Source: Lachnospiraceae bacterium UBA6403 (GTDB taxonomy: Bacteria > Bacillota > Clostridia > Lachnospirales > Lachnospiraceae). Taken from it: DNA of 31,455 nucleotides. Both the position numbers and the translations under genes were made by a program. Below, in pieces: positions 19,024 through 27,425 of the stretch. The notes under the pieces were generated by a model. That model had not been told where the DNA came from, did no database searches, and saw nothing but the letters and a program-made list of their open reading frames with translations. The first letter of the stretch is position 1. Each line of letters opens with the position of its first letter. The stretch covers positions 1-31,455 of the forward strand of contig DJPV01000008.1 in NCBI GenBank assembly GCA_002437435.1, written 5' to 3'.

Positions 19024-19512
19024 ATGAGAGTAGCGATCATTATGGGATCAACAAGTGACCTGCCTAAGGTCGAGCCTGCAATTGGCATTTTAAAAGATTA
19101 TGGAGTAGCTGTTGATGTAAGATGTCTGTCTGCACACAGAGCACATGCAGGACTTTCAGAGTTTATTGAAGAAGCAAATAATAATGGGACACAGGTTATC
19201 ATTACTGCAGCAGGTATGGCGGCAGCACTTCCGGGTGTCGTAGCCAGTCAGACAGTTATTCCTGTTATCGGAATACCAATTTCCGGTTCAGTATTAGATG
19301 GAATGGATGCACTTCTTTCTATCGTTCAGATGCCATCCGGTATCCCTGTAGCAACAGTAGCGATCAACGGAAGCAAGAACGCAGCATATCTGGCACTTCA
19401 GATTATTGGTAACAGCAATGCAGAAGTAAGAAGTAAGCTTTTAGCAGAACGTGAGTCCATGGAAGCTGCCGCAATGCAGGCAAATGCGGAAGTGATTGAA
19501 AAATATAATTAA
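19024..19512 (+). CDS. purE: N5-carboxyaminoimidazole ribonucleotide mutase (PurE class I)
   Basis: PurE rearranges N5-CAIR to CAIR in de novo purine synthesis; class I enzymes need PurK, which is not in the window. The 162-residue length and motifs are standard: IIMGSTSDLP at the N-terminus, the active-site SAHRAHAG (residues about 38-45), GMAAALPGVVAS, and GMDALLSIVQMPSGIPVATV. An A/G-rich ribosome binding site (GAAGGA) lies 7 nt upstream of the ATG. It starts 79 nt after the sensor kinase and ends before a strong terminator. No clear promoter was found in that gap, so it may be read from the operon upstream. Confidence 0.96.
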   Translation: MRVAIIMGSTSDLPKVEPAIGILKDYGVAVDVRCLSAHRAHAGLSEFIEEANNNGTQVIITAAGMAAALPGVVASQTVIPVIGIPISGSVLDGMDALLSIVQMPSGIPVATVAINGSKNAAYLALQIIGNSNAEVRSKLLAERESMEAAAMQANAEVIEKYN

Positions 19513-19584
19513 TCATTCGCATGTTATATAAAAATGACAATTTTATATGCAGATATATGATCTGTATAAAGTAAAAACATAAGA

Positions 19585-19634
19585 AAAGCAGGAGAAAAAT
19601 GATAATAAATTCGGGTTCTCCTGCTTTACTTTTT
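19585..19634 (+). terminator. Intrinsic terminator after purE
   Basis: AAAGCAGGAGAA (19585-19596) pairs perfectly with TTCTCCTGCTTT (19616-19627), a 12-bp stem with a 19-nt loop, followed by ACTTTTT. It separates purE from the pantothenate genes. Confidence 0.82.
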
Positions 19635-19728
19635 ACCCTGTAAATGGTATTGTAAAGGGCGGATGGTATTCGAAAGAAACTATACCTGATTTACACCACA
19701 GATATAACAGGCGATAGCAGGTGATCAT

Positions 19729-20613
19729 ATGAGGATTGGATTTATCGGTGCAGGCAAAGTAGGCTTTACACTTGGTAAGTATCTTGAACTTAATTTAAAG
19801 AATGAGGAGATACAAAAGAATTGTAAGAGGACAGTTACATTGTCCGGGTATTACAGCCAGCAGGTGGAGAGCGCAAAAGAAGCTGCTACATTTACCAATA
19901 CCGAAGCATTTGATGATCTGGAGAAGATCGTTTGTGCAAGTGATGTCCTGATGCTTACTGTTCCGGATGGAAGGATAGAAGCAGTATGGGACAGTATAAA
20001 AGCCTTTGATATAAGAGGCAAACTGATCTGTCATTGTAGTGGTGCGATGACATCTAATATTTTTTCAGGTGTAACAGAGGCAGGAGCCTTTGGTTATTCG
20101 ATTCATCCTATGTATGCAATCAGTTCAAAGACAAAATCCTACAGGGAAATGCAGAAATGTTTTTTTACCGTAGAAGGTGATGGAAAGTGGGGAAATGAAA
20201 TTTGCCACTTTATTCGTCTTTTAGGAAATGACTGTGTACTTCTCTCAACAGAAAACAAAACAAAATATCATGCGGCGGCAGTTTTTGCCAGCAATCTGGT
20301 GAATGGTCTGTATGGATCGGCAGTTTCATTATTGGAAGACTGTGGATTTGAAAAGAATCAGGCAGAACATGCGCTCGTCCCATTATTTATGGGAAATGCA
20401 TCTCATATAACAGAGGATGGACCGGTGGCAGGGCTGACCGGACCGATCGAGAGAAATGACACAACGACAGTTAAGAAACATTTGAATGTTCTTGATGAAA
20501 ATGAGAAACATATTTATACCAGTGTATCAGGTGCTGTGGTTGCTCTGGCAGAGCAGAAATATCCTGACCGGGATTATTCTGAGATGAAGAATATCCTTTC
20601 AGAGCAGGAATAA
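19729..20613 (+). CDS. panG: Rossmann/DUF2520 protein, likely PanG-type ketopantoate reductase
   Basis: This 294-residue protein has an N-terminal dinucleotide-binding fold (IGFIGAGKVG, glycines 7, 9 and 12) and a helical DUF2520-type C-terminal domain (about 155-290). IHPMYAISSK and the run through TEDGPVAGLTGPIERNDTTT are typical of this family. Francisella PanG and its Enterococcus and Clostridioides homologues reduce ketopantoate to pantoate in place of PanE or IlvC, and the present gene lies directly upstream of panB and panC, the steps on either side. Assignment rests on family resemblance plus context. No panE is visible in the window. It opens the gene series that runs to the M29 peptidase. 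Confidence 0.72.
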   Translation: MRIGFIGAGKVGFTLGKYLELNLKNEEIQKNCKRTVTLSGYYSQQVESAKEAATFTNTEAFDDLEKIVCASDVLMLTVPDGRIEAVWDSIKAFDIRGKLICHCSGAMTSNIFSGVTEAGAFGYSIHPMYAISSKTKSYREMQKCFFTVEGDGKWGNEICHFIRLLGNDCVLLSTENKTKYHAAAVFASNLVNGLYGSAVSLLEDCGFEKNQAEHALVPLFMGNASHITEDGPVAGLTGPIERNDTTTVKKHLNVLDENEKHIYTSVSGAVVALAEQKYPDRDYSEMKNILSEQE

Positions 20614-20710
20614 GACATGAAAATGCAGATGCTATGACAGCAGATACGACGAAACAGGATTTTGAAATGAACAAGGTACGAAATGATTTCAGAATAGGAG
20701 AATAAGACGT

Positions 20711-21538
20711 ATGAAGAACACAACAACATCAATTATGCAGATGAAGAATTCCGGGCATAAGATCTCTATGCTGACAGCGTATGATTATACGACAGCAAGA
20801 TTATTGGACGAAGCAGGAGTAAACACGATTCTTGTCGGTGACTCTCTCGGAAATGTAATCCTTGGATATGAGGATACGATCTCTGTAACGGTGGAAGATA
20901 TGATCCATCACAGTGCAGCTGTTGCAAGAGGTGCAAAGAATGCGCTGGTTGTAACCGATCTTCCATTTATGTCCTATCAGACCAGCGTATATGACGCAGT
21001 CGTAAATGCAGGTCGTCTGATGAAGGAAGGCAGAGCCGGAGCGGTTAAGTTAGAAGGCGGTAAGGAAGTCTGCCCACAGATCAAAGCAATCGTATCAGCA
21101 GGAATCCCGGTTGTCGCACATCTGGGACTGACTCCACAGTCGATCAATACCTTCGGTGGCTTTAAGGTTCAGGGTAAGACAGAAGCAGCAGCAAAGAAGC
21201 TGATTGAGGATGCCAAAGCAGTAGAAGAAGCAGGTGCATTTTTACTGGTACTTGAATGTGTTCCTGCAAAGCTTGCAAAGTTTGTAACAGAAAGCATCAA
21301 CATTCCTACGATCGGAATCGGAGCAGGAGCAGGCTGTGACGGACAGGTTCTTGTAATCTATGATATGCTTGGCATGTTCAGTGATTTTAAGCCGAAGTTC
21401 GTAAAGCATTTTGCAAATGCAGGTGATATGATCCGTGAAGCGGTAAAGACTTATATAGCAGAGATTGACAATGGAACATTCCCAGGCGAAGAACACTGCT
21501 ACAAGATTGATGATGAAGTAATCGATAAATTATACTAA
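20711..21538 (+). CDS. panB: 3-methyl-2-oxobutanoate hydroxymethyltransferase
   Basis: PanB transfers a hydroxymethyl group from 5,10-methylene-tetrahydrofolate to 2-ketoisovalerate to make ketopantoate, the first committed step of pantothenate synthesis. At 275 residues it is full length. Diagnostic stretches include [35 protein letters not shown] (metal-binding Asp), [20 protein letters not shown], and [25 protein letters not shown] lies about 10 nt before the ATG. The gene sits between panG and panC with gaps of 97 and 67 nt; no terminator or clear promoter is seen in either. Confidence 0.96.
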   Translation: MKNTTTSIMQMKNSGHKISMLTAYDYTTARLLDEAGVNTILVGDSLGNVILGYEDTISVTVEDMIHHSAAVARGAKNALVVTDLPFMSYQTSVYDAVVNAGRLMKEGRAGAVKLEGGKEVCPQIKAIVSAGIPVVAHLGLTPQSINTFGGFKVQGKTEAAAKKLIEDAKAVEEAGAFLLVLECVPAKLAKFVTESINIPTIGIGAGAGCDGQVLVIYDMLGMFSDFKPKFVKHFANAGDMIREAVKTYIAEIDNGTFPGEEHCYKIDDEVIDKLY

Positions 21539-21605
21539 GAGATAGAAGCTGCCTGAAACGGTTAAATACCGGAAGACAGGAACAGGAAAGGACTGGAAAA
21601 CAGAA

Positions 21606-22457
21606 ATGAAGATTTTAAAGACGGTAGATGAAGTAAAAAGTCAGGTTAAGGCATGGAAGAAAGAAGGCTTAAGTGTTGGACTTGTACCAACAATGGGATA
21701 TCTCCATGAGGGACATCAGAGTCTGATTAAGAAATCCGTAGAACAGAACGACAGAACCGTAGTGTCTGTATTTGTCAATCCGATGCAGTTCGGACCGACA
21801 GAGGATCTGGAGAGTTATCCAAGAGATCTTGATGCAGATGCAAAGTTATGCGAGACAACAGGTGCAGATGTGATTTTTCATCCGGAACCGGAAGAAATGT
21901 ATAAGCCGGGATTTTGTTCTTATGTCAATATGACAGGACTTCCGGATGCATTATGCGGACTGACACGTCCGGTACATTTCAAAGGTGTATGTACAGTTGT
22001 TAATAAATTATTCAATATCGTTCAGCCGGATCGTGCTTATTTTGGTCAGAAGGATGCACAGCAGCTTGCGATCATCATGCGCATGGTTACAGATCTGAAT
22101 ATGGATATTGAGATCGTTGGATGTCCGATCATTCGTGAGGCAGATGGTCTTGCAAAGAGTTCCAGAAATATTTACCTGAAGCCGGAAGAACGTCAGGCAG
22201 CAGTTGTACTGAGCAAGTCAGTTAAACTTGGACAGAAGATGATCGAAGATGGTGAGCGCGATGCGAAGAAGGTTGTAGCAGCAATGAAAGAGCTGATTGC
22301 ATCAGAGCCACTTGCAGATATTGATTATGTAGAGATGGTGGATATGGATACCATGAAGTCGATCGATACAGTAGAAGGACATGTTCTTTGTGCTATGGCA
22401 GTCAGATTTGGCAAGGCCAGACTGATCGATAACTTTATCCTCGATATGAACAAATAA
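21606..22457 (+). CDS. panC: Pantothenate synthetase (pantoate-beta-alanine ligase)
   Basis: PanC joins pantoate and beta-alanine at the cost of ATP to AMP. The 283-residue protein carries the nucleotidyltransferase HIGH-like motif MGYLHEGHQSL, VFVNPMQFGPTEDLESYPR, FKGVCTVVNKLFNIVQPDRAYFG (split by function, pantoate-binding region) and the KMSKS-like AKSSRNIYL. All typical catalytic regions are intact. beta-Alanine would need panD, which is not in this window. The ribosome binding site is weak (scattered GGA in an A-rich leader), which may lower its translation relative to panB. Confidence 0.96.
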   Translation: MKILKTVDEVKSQVKAWKKEGLSVGLVPTMGYLHEGHQSLIKKSVEQNDRTVVSVFVNPMQFGPTEDLESYPRDLDADAKLCETTGADVIFHPEPEEMYKPGFCSYVNMTGLPDALCGLTRPVHFKGVCTVVNKLFNIVQPDRAYFGQKDAQQLAIIMRMVTDLNMDIEIVGCPIIREADGLAKSSRNIYLKPEERQAAVVLSKSVKLGQKMIEDGERDAKKVVAAMKELIASEPLADIDYVEMVDMDTMKSIDTVEGHVLCAMAVRFGKARLIDNFILDMNK

Positions 22458-22523
22458 CAGCCGGATCGAGAGTCGTTTCTGGCAGAACGATTTTCAACGA
22501 TATGATGCAGAATGGAGAAAATG

Positions 22524-23750
22524 ATGTTAAAGAACAAGACCGTTGTTTTAGGTGTAACAGGAAGTATAGCGGCATATAAGATGGCAAATGTTGCCAGTAT
22601 GCTTGTAAAACTGCATGCAGATGTAAATGTCATCATGACAGAAAATGCGACCAATTTTATCAATCCGATCACATTTGAGACCTTAACAGGAAATAAATGT
22701 CTGGTGGATACCTTTGACCGTAATTTTCAGTTTAATGTGGAGCATGTAGCACTGGCAAAGCGGGCAGATATCTTTATGGTTGCTCCGGCATCAGCAAATG
22801 TCATTGGAAAGATCGCAGGTGGAATTGCTGACGATATGTTAAGCACTACGATCATGGCGGCAAAATGTCCGAAGCTGATCGCACCGGCAATGAATACGAA
22901 TATGTTAGAAAATCCGATTGTTCAGGATAATATCAAAAAACTACAGACCTATGGCTATGAGATCATAGAGTCGGCAAGCGGATACCTTGCCTGTGGAGAT
23001 ACAGGCAAGGGAAAGCTTCCGAATGAACAGCTGTTAGTCGATTATATATTAAAATATATCGCAGCAGAAAAGGATATGCAGGGGGTAAAGGTACTTGTTA
23101 CAGCAGGACCTACAATGGAAGCAATCGACCCGGTTCGCTTTATATCCAACCATTCAACTGGTAAAATGGGATATGCGATCGCGAGACAGGCGATGCTCCG
23201 TGGGGCAGATGTAACCCTCGTAACAGGAAAGGTAGCGATCACACCACCGGAATTCGTAACAGTAGTTCCGGTTACTTCTGCGCAGGAGATGTATGAAGCT
23301 GTAACGGCAGTCAGTGCGGATCAGGATATTATTATCAAGGCAGCCGCAGTTGCTGATTATAAACCGGAAGAGGTGGCAGACAACAAGATCAAGAAAACGG
23401 ATGCAGATATGAGTATTCCGCTTACAAGAACAAAAGATATTCTCGCATACCTTGGAATGCAGAGAGAAGAGGCAAGAAAGACAGATGGGGACAGTAGACT
23501 TGCCGGACAGATCATATGCGGATTTTCGATGGAGACACAGAATCTGCTGGAGAATTCCAGAAAGAAGCTGGGAAAAAAGAAGATCGATATGGTCGCAGCA
23601 AATAATTTAAAGACAGCGGGGGCTGGATTTGGAACAGATACCAATGTGCTGACATTGATCACACAGGATGAGGATATTGAATTGCCACAGATGAGTAAAG
23701 AGGAGTGTGCAGACAGACTTCTTACCCAGTTAATAAAAATGAGGAAATAA
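22524..23750 (+). CDS. coaBC: Bifunctional phosphopantothenoylcysteine decarboxylase/synthetase (CoaBC)
   Basis: This enzyme ligates cysteine to 4'-phosphopantothenate and decarboxylates the product to 4'-phosphopantetheine. The N-terminal flavoprotein half (about 1-185) shows LGVTGSIAAYK, VEHVALAKRADIFMVAPAS with the catalytic His, PAMNTNMLENP and the Cys-containing GYLACGDTGKGKLP. The C-terminal CoaB half shows VTAGPTMEAIDPVRFISNHS, TGKMGYAIA, KAAAVADYKP, and IKKTDADMSIPLTRTKDIL. The start is taken as the ATG at 22524 (MLKNKTVVLG...), 6 nt after GGAG at 22514-22517; ATGs at 22512 and 22521 are alternatives. Placement after panC is logical for a CoA operon. Confidence 0.95.
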   Translation: MLKNKTVVLGVTGSIAAYKMANVASMLVKLHADVNVIMTENATNFINPITFETLTGNKCLVDTFDRNFQFNVEHVALAKRADIFMVAPASANVIGKIAGGIADDMLSTTIMAAKCPKLIAPAMNTNMLENPIVQDNIKKLQTYGYEIIESASGYLACGDTGKGKLPNEQLLVDYILKYIAAEKDMQGVKVLVTAGPTMEAIDPVRFISNHSTGKMGYAIARQAMLRGADVTLVTGKVAITPPEFVTVVPVTSAQEMYEAVTAVSADQDIIIKAAAVADYKPEEVADNKIKKTDADMSIPLTRTKDILAYLGMQREEARKTDGDSRLAGQIICGFSMETQNLLENSRKKLGKKKIDMVAANNLKTAGAGFGTDTNVLTLITQDEDIELPQMSKEECADRLLTQLIKMRK

Positions 23751-23770
23751 TATTAATCTGGAGGCTGGCA

Positions 23771-24247
23771 TTGAGCATAGAAAACAAGAAAAAGCTACGG
23801 GTGTTATGCCTGGTGCTATTCATATTATACAGTATATCCATTGTTTATTTTCTGATATTCAGTGATATGTTCGGAAGAGGACATGGATATGATGAGATGC
23901 GGTATAATCTGGAACCGTTTCTTGAGATTAAACGTTTCATAAAGTACAGAAGCTATATGACGACCACGAGCGTAATGTTAAATCTGGTTGGAAATGTTCT
24001 CGCGTTTGTACCGTTTGGAATGCTGATCCGCTGGGTCAGAGGTAAAAAGACAGGTTTTTTTACAGCAGTTCTGGCGGCTTTTACATTTTCGTTATGTATC
24101 GAACTGGTGCAGCTTGTAACGAAACTTGGGGTATTTGATGTTGACGATATTATCATGAATACCTTTGGTGGTATGCTTGGATATATTATTTATTATATTC
24201 TGGCACGATTTGACAGAAAAAGGAGAAAAGAGATTGAAAAACAGTGA
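23771..24247 (+). CDS. VanZ-like membrane protein with TTG start
   Basis: This is a 158-residue integral membrane protein with four hydrophobic segments. The VanZ-family pattern is clear: NLVGNVLAFVPFGMLIRW in the second segment, and SLCIELVQLVTKLGVFDVDD followed by IIMNTFGGMLGYIIYYI. VanZ of Enterococcus confers low-level teicoplanin resistance by an unknown mechanism, but most genomic homologues have no tested role. The frame is open upstream to a GTG at 23705 inside coaBC, but GGAGG at 23760-23764 lies 6 nt before the TTG at 23771, which I take as the start. It follows coaBC by 20 nt and overlaps the next gene. Confidence 0.83.
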   Translation: MSIENKKKLRVLCLVLFILYSISIVYFLIFSDMFGRGHGYDEMRYNLEPFLEIKRFIKYRSYMTTTSVMLNLVGNVLAFVPFGMLIRWVRGKKTGFFTAVLAAFTFSLCIELVQLVTKLGVFDVDDIIMNTFGGMLGYIIYYILARFDRKRRKEIEKQ

Positions 24248-24545
24248 TTTCAGGATGGCTCCTTCCGGAAATTCAAGAGATACAGTGATTTCATATATAT
24301 TGGGAATACTTGGTGGAATTTTTATCCTATTGTCTATTATTAAATCTATAATATCAAAAGGCGCAGTAGAGCGAATCTATGGTGTATTGATGATCAGTGC
24401 ATTTCTGATGTCATTTACCGGTATTGTATTTGGCGTGATTGGATATCGTTCGGAAGAGGGTGGTGTTACATCCAAGAAAATGGCTGTTTATTTGAACATT
24501 ATTGTATTTATAATTGCGGGTATCTTTTTTATGAAGGGAATGTAA
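24234..24545 (+). CDS. Small membrane protein of unknown function, TTG start
   Basis: This is a 103-residue protein with three hydrophobic stretches: ISYILGILGGIFILLSII, IYGVLMISAFLMSFTGIVFG and VYLNIIVFIIAGIFFM. The N-terminus is short and polar (MKNSDFRMAPSGNSRD). AGGAG at 24221-24225 lies 8 nt before the TTG at 24234. This start overlaps the end of the VanZ-like gene by 14 nt, suggesting translational coupling. The layout resembles small uncharacterised Lachnospiraceae membrane proteins; I do not recognise a function. The HD gene follows 4 nt after the stop. Confidence 0.65.
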   Translation: MKNSDFRMAPSGNSRDTVISYILGILGGIFILLSIIKSIISKGAVERIYGVLMISAFLMSFTGIVFGVIGYRSEEGGVTSKKMAVYLNIIVFIIAGIFFMKGM

Positions 24546-24549
24546 GAAT

Positions 24550-25146
24550 ATGGATGAGAGATTGAAGAAGCAGCTGGATTTTATACTGGAAGTTGATAAA
24601 AGTAAATTTGTAGGCAGACAGAGTTATTTAACAGATGGAAAAAGAAAAGAAAATGATGCAGAACATTCCTGGCATCTTGCACTTATGACCATATTATTAT
24701 CCGAGTATTCGAATGAACCGGTTGATGTTTTGAAGGTTGTTTCCATGCTGTTGGTTCATGATCTGATCGAGATTGATGCAGGTGATACATATGCATATGA
24801 TAAAAAGGCAAATGCAACGAAAAGAGAGCGGGAATTAAAGGCTGCCGAACGAATCTTTAATATTCTGCCGGAAGATCAGGCGAAGAAGCTTCGTGGACTC
24901 TGGGATGAATTTGAGGAGTATCAGACACCGGAAGCAAAATTCGCACATGTAATGGATAATCTGGAACCGGTTATGTTAAATGATGCGACCGGAGGAAAGG
25001 CATGGCGGGAACATGGTGTTTTAGAAGATCAGGTGTATGGCAGAAATAAGCGGACTCCAGAGGGATCAAAGACACTGTATCAGGTAATTGATGCGTTGTT
25101 TCGGAAGAATATTCAACTTGGAAATATAAAGGGAGACAGTAAATGA
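24550..25146 (+). CDS. HD-domain phosphohydrolase (HDDC2/YfbR-like)
   Basis: This 198-residue protein carries the HD metal-site residues in order: H39 in AEHSWHLALM, H70-D71 in LLVHDLIEIDAGD, and D136 in FAHVMDNLEP. The arrangement matches the HDDC2/YfbR group, whose members dephosphorylate nucleoside 5'-monophosphates, so a role in nucleotide clean-up is likely but the substrate is unproven. The stop codon overlaps the ATG of the next gene (ATGA at 25143-25146), a classic sign of translational coupling with the M29-type peptidase. Confidence 0.88.
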   Translation: MDERLKKQLDFILEVDKSKFVGRQSYLTDGKRKENDAEHSWHLALMTILLSEYSNEPVDVLKVVSMLLVHDLIEIDAGDTYAYDKKANATKRERELKAAERIFNILPEDQAKKLRGLWDEFEEYQTPEAKFAHVMDNLEPVMLNDATGGKAWREHGVLEDQVYGRNKRTPEGSKTLYQVIDALFRKNIQLGNIKGDSK

Positions 25147-27269
25147 CATATTACAAAGATATAACAGCAGAATATGAAGATATCGAAGATCGTTACGAAC
25201 TGATGGTTGAGAGAATCCGTTCGATCATAAAAGAAGAAACAGTGGAACTGCGATATCGTGATTATTTTGTAAAGACCGGAGAATTTTTACTGCAGTTAGA
25301 TAAAGTGATTGAAAAGGTAAAAAGTGGAATACCTCTTTCAGAGAACTGTACAGCGGATGAATTGCAGCAGTTAAATGCGGCTCTTTATCAGGACGTTATG
25401 CCTGAAAATTATGGAACAAGCTATTGTAATTATGAATATACCAGACAGATGTTTGGTGAGAAGATAGCAAAGAATGAGATTGAAGATACAGACAGGCGGG
25501 AATATTCATTTGCTGATTATCTTACATTTCTTTGTTATGAATTCCATGGACTGATCGCGGCAGCATTTGAAGGAAGGATCGTAGATCTTACCATATGGTT
25601 TGAATTATTTGTAGAGATATATGGTATTTTTGAGGATGCTCTATCTGTTAAAGCAGTAAAAGATGCTATTTATTATTTTGAACATGATTATGCTGAGTTC
25701 TTCATGGATTATCGTGTGCGTGAGAAGTTGGATCCGATCCTTTCATTTGCGACAGATATCGTAATGAAATGTGAAGACAGGGATAACAGCTATTTATATG
25801 AATATGGCGAATACATTGGAAAGAACGAACTGGAAACGGAAGCATTTCTCCGCAAGATGTCATCAGAAAAAGTGGCATCGATCGCCCGGACATATACAGA
25901 AGGTTTCCGCCAGGGTTTTGTAGCGGCTGGAATTGATATGTCGAAAAAGAAGCATGTAAATATCCGGTATTCGATCGGCATGGAGCGTATCGTAAAAGCT
26001 GCGATCCTTCAATTCCGTGGTATGGGGCTGGAACCGTTATGCTTCCGCTATGATACCAACCGGATCAACCGAACCAGAATGAACCGGATCGGCTATGTAG
26101 GTACTCCGGTAAATAAGCAGATGGATTACGATCATCAGATGGATCAGGCGTTATTCCTTGACCGCAAGCTGATGGAGCGGAAATTAGAAGTAATGCGTGG
26201 CGCTTATGAGAAATACAGATATGAGGCATCTGTATATGCAGGACCGGCATGTATCGAGATCTTTGGTGAGACACCATTTGAACCGATGAGCAAACCTGGA
26301 CAGCTTACGCTTAGTAAGAAGCAGCAGGAACTTGGCGTAGAATATACCAATGAACTGTCGCAGATCGTGAATGAATATATACCGGGAGACGAATACAGCT
26401 TTACGATCATCGCATATCCAATGCCGGAGATCGGAGATGATTACGAGGAGATATTTGAACAGATCATTCGGATCAATAATCTGGAAAGTGATGTATACCG
26501 TCCAGTCCACCAGACGATCATCGATGAGCTGGATCAGGCGGAATGGGTACATGTGATCGGACAGAATGGCAACAAGACAGATATGAAGGTATCGATGCAT
26601 GTGTTAGAACACCCGGAGACAGAGACAAATTTCGAGAACTGTCTGGCAGATGTGAACATCCCTCTTGGCGAAGTCTTTACATCACCGAAGCTGACCGGAA
26701 CACATGGGGTTTTAAATGTGAGTGAGGTCTATCTGAATGATCTGAAATATGTCGATCTCAAGCTGACCTTTGAAGATGGAAAGATCAAAACCTATACCTG
26801 TAAGAACTTTGACAGAGAAGAAGATAATGTAAAATTTGTAAAAGACAATCTTCTGGGCGGACGGGAGACACTGCCGATCGGAGAGTTTGCGATCGGAACG
26901 AATACGACGGCATATGTACTTGCAAATAAATACAACATGGTATATAAGCTGCCGATTCTGATCGTTGAGAAGATGGGACCGCATTTTGCAGTCGGTGATA
27001 CCTGCTATAGCTGGAGTGAAGAAAATATTCTGCACAATCCGGATGGCAAGGAGATCGTTGCAAAGGATAACGAGTGCTCGATCCTTCGAAAGACGGATAT
27101 CAGCAAGGCATATTTTAACTGTCATACCGATATTACGATACCATATGACGAGATCGGAGGTATTTATTCAGTCCATGCAGACGGAACGAGAGTTGCTATC
27201 ATCGAAAATGGCAGATTTATTCTTCCGGGAACAGAAATGTTAAATGAGCCGTTTAAAGAGGCAGAATAA
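25143..27269 (+). CDS. M29-type aminopeptidase with long N-terminal extension
   Basis: This protein has 708 residues. The C-terminal part (about 240-708) resembles the M29 (aminopeptidase T/AmpS) family, and residues matching its dimetal site are in place: E510 in LGEVFTSP, E581 in IGEFAIG, H614 and Y622 in PHFAVGDTCY, and H661 and D663 in CHTDI. The spacing from H614 to H661 is about 16 residues longer than in the Thermus enzyme, implying an insertion. Residues 1 to about 240 form an acidic, mostly helical extension absent from standard enzymes of about 410 residues; I do not recognise it. GGGAG lies 7 nt before the ATG. The gene is coupled to the HD gene and ends before a terminator. Confidence 0.75.
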   Translation: MTYYKDITAEYEDIEDRYELMVERIRSIIKEETVELRYRDYFVKTGEFLLQLDKVIEKVKSGIPLSENCTADELQQLNAALYQDVMPENYGTSYCNYEYTRQMFGEKIAKNEIEDTDRREYSFADYLTFLCYEFHGLIAAAFEGRIVDLTIWFELFVEIYGIFEDALSVKAVKDAIYYFEHDYAEFFMDYRVREKLDPILSFATDIVMKCEDRDNSYLYEYGEYIGKNELETEAFLRKMSSEKVASIARTYTEGFRQGFVAAGIDMSKKKHVNIRYSIGMERIVKAAILQFRGMGLEPLCFRYDTNRINRTRMNRIGYVGTPVNKQMDYDHQMDQALFLDRKLMERKLEVMRGAYEKYRYEASVYAGPACIEIFGETPFEPMSKPGQLTLSKKQQELGVEYTNELSQIVNEYIPGDEYSFTIIAYPMPEIGDDYEEIFEQIIRINNLESDVYRPVHQTIIDELDQAEWVHVIGQNGNKTDMKVSMHVLEHPETETNFENCLADVNIPLGEVFTSPKLTGTHGVLNVSEVYLNDLKYVDLKLTFEDGKIKTYTCKNFDREEDNVKFVKDNLLGGRETLPIGEFAIGTNTTAYVLANKYNMVYKLPILIVEKMGPHFAVGDTCYSWSEENILHNPDGKEIVAKDNECSILRKTDISKAYFNCHTDITIPYDEIGGIYSVHADGTRVAIIENGRFILPGTEMLNEPFKEAE

Positions 27270-27300
27270 GAATTAAGAAGAGCAAATATAAATAAAAATA

Positions 27301-27370
27301 AACCATATAAATGAAAAAATTTCGTTCCGAATGCGGGAAAAAATTTTCATTTATATGGTTTTATTTTATT
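27301..27370. terminator. Bidirectional terminator between convergent genes
   Basis: AACCATATAAATGAAAA (27301-27317) pairs perfectly over 17 bp with TTTTCATTTATATGGTT (27344-27360). It is followed by TTTATTTTATT on the right and flanked by A-rich sequence on the left, so it can stop transcription from both the peptidase gene and the minus-strand GGDEF gene. Confidence 0.85.
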
Positions 27371-27425
27371 ATACAGACTGTAATTGTACTATCATAAAGA
27401 CATAAAAAGTTAATATTGTATATTA

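Noticed and set aside
19650..19708. Possible promoter pieces (TTGTAA and TATAAC) upstream of panG.
   Set aside because: No pair has both hexamers and a spacing of 16-18 bp, so a promoter could not be placed although one is expected after the purE terminator.
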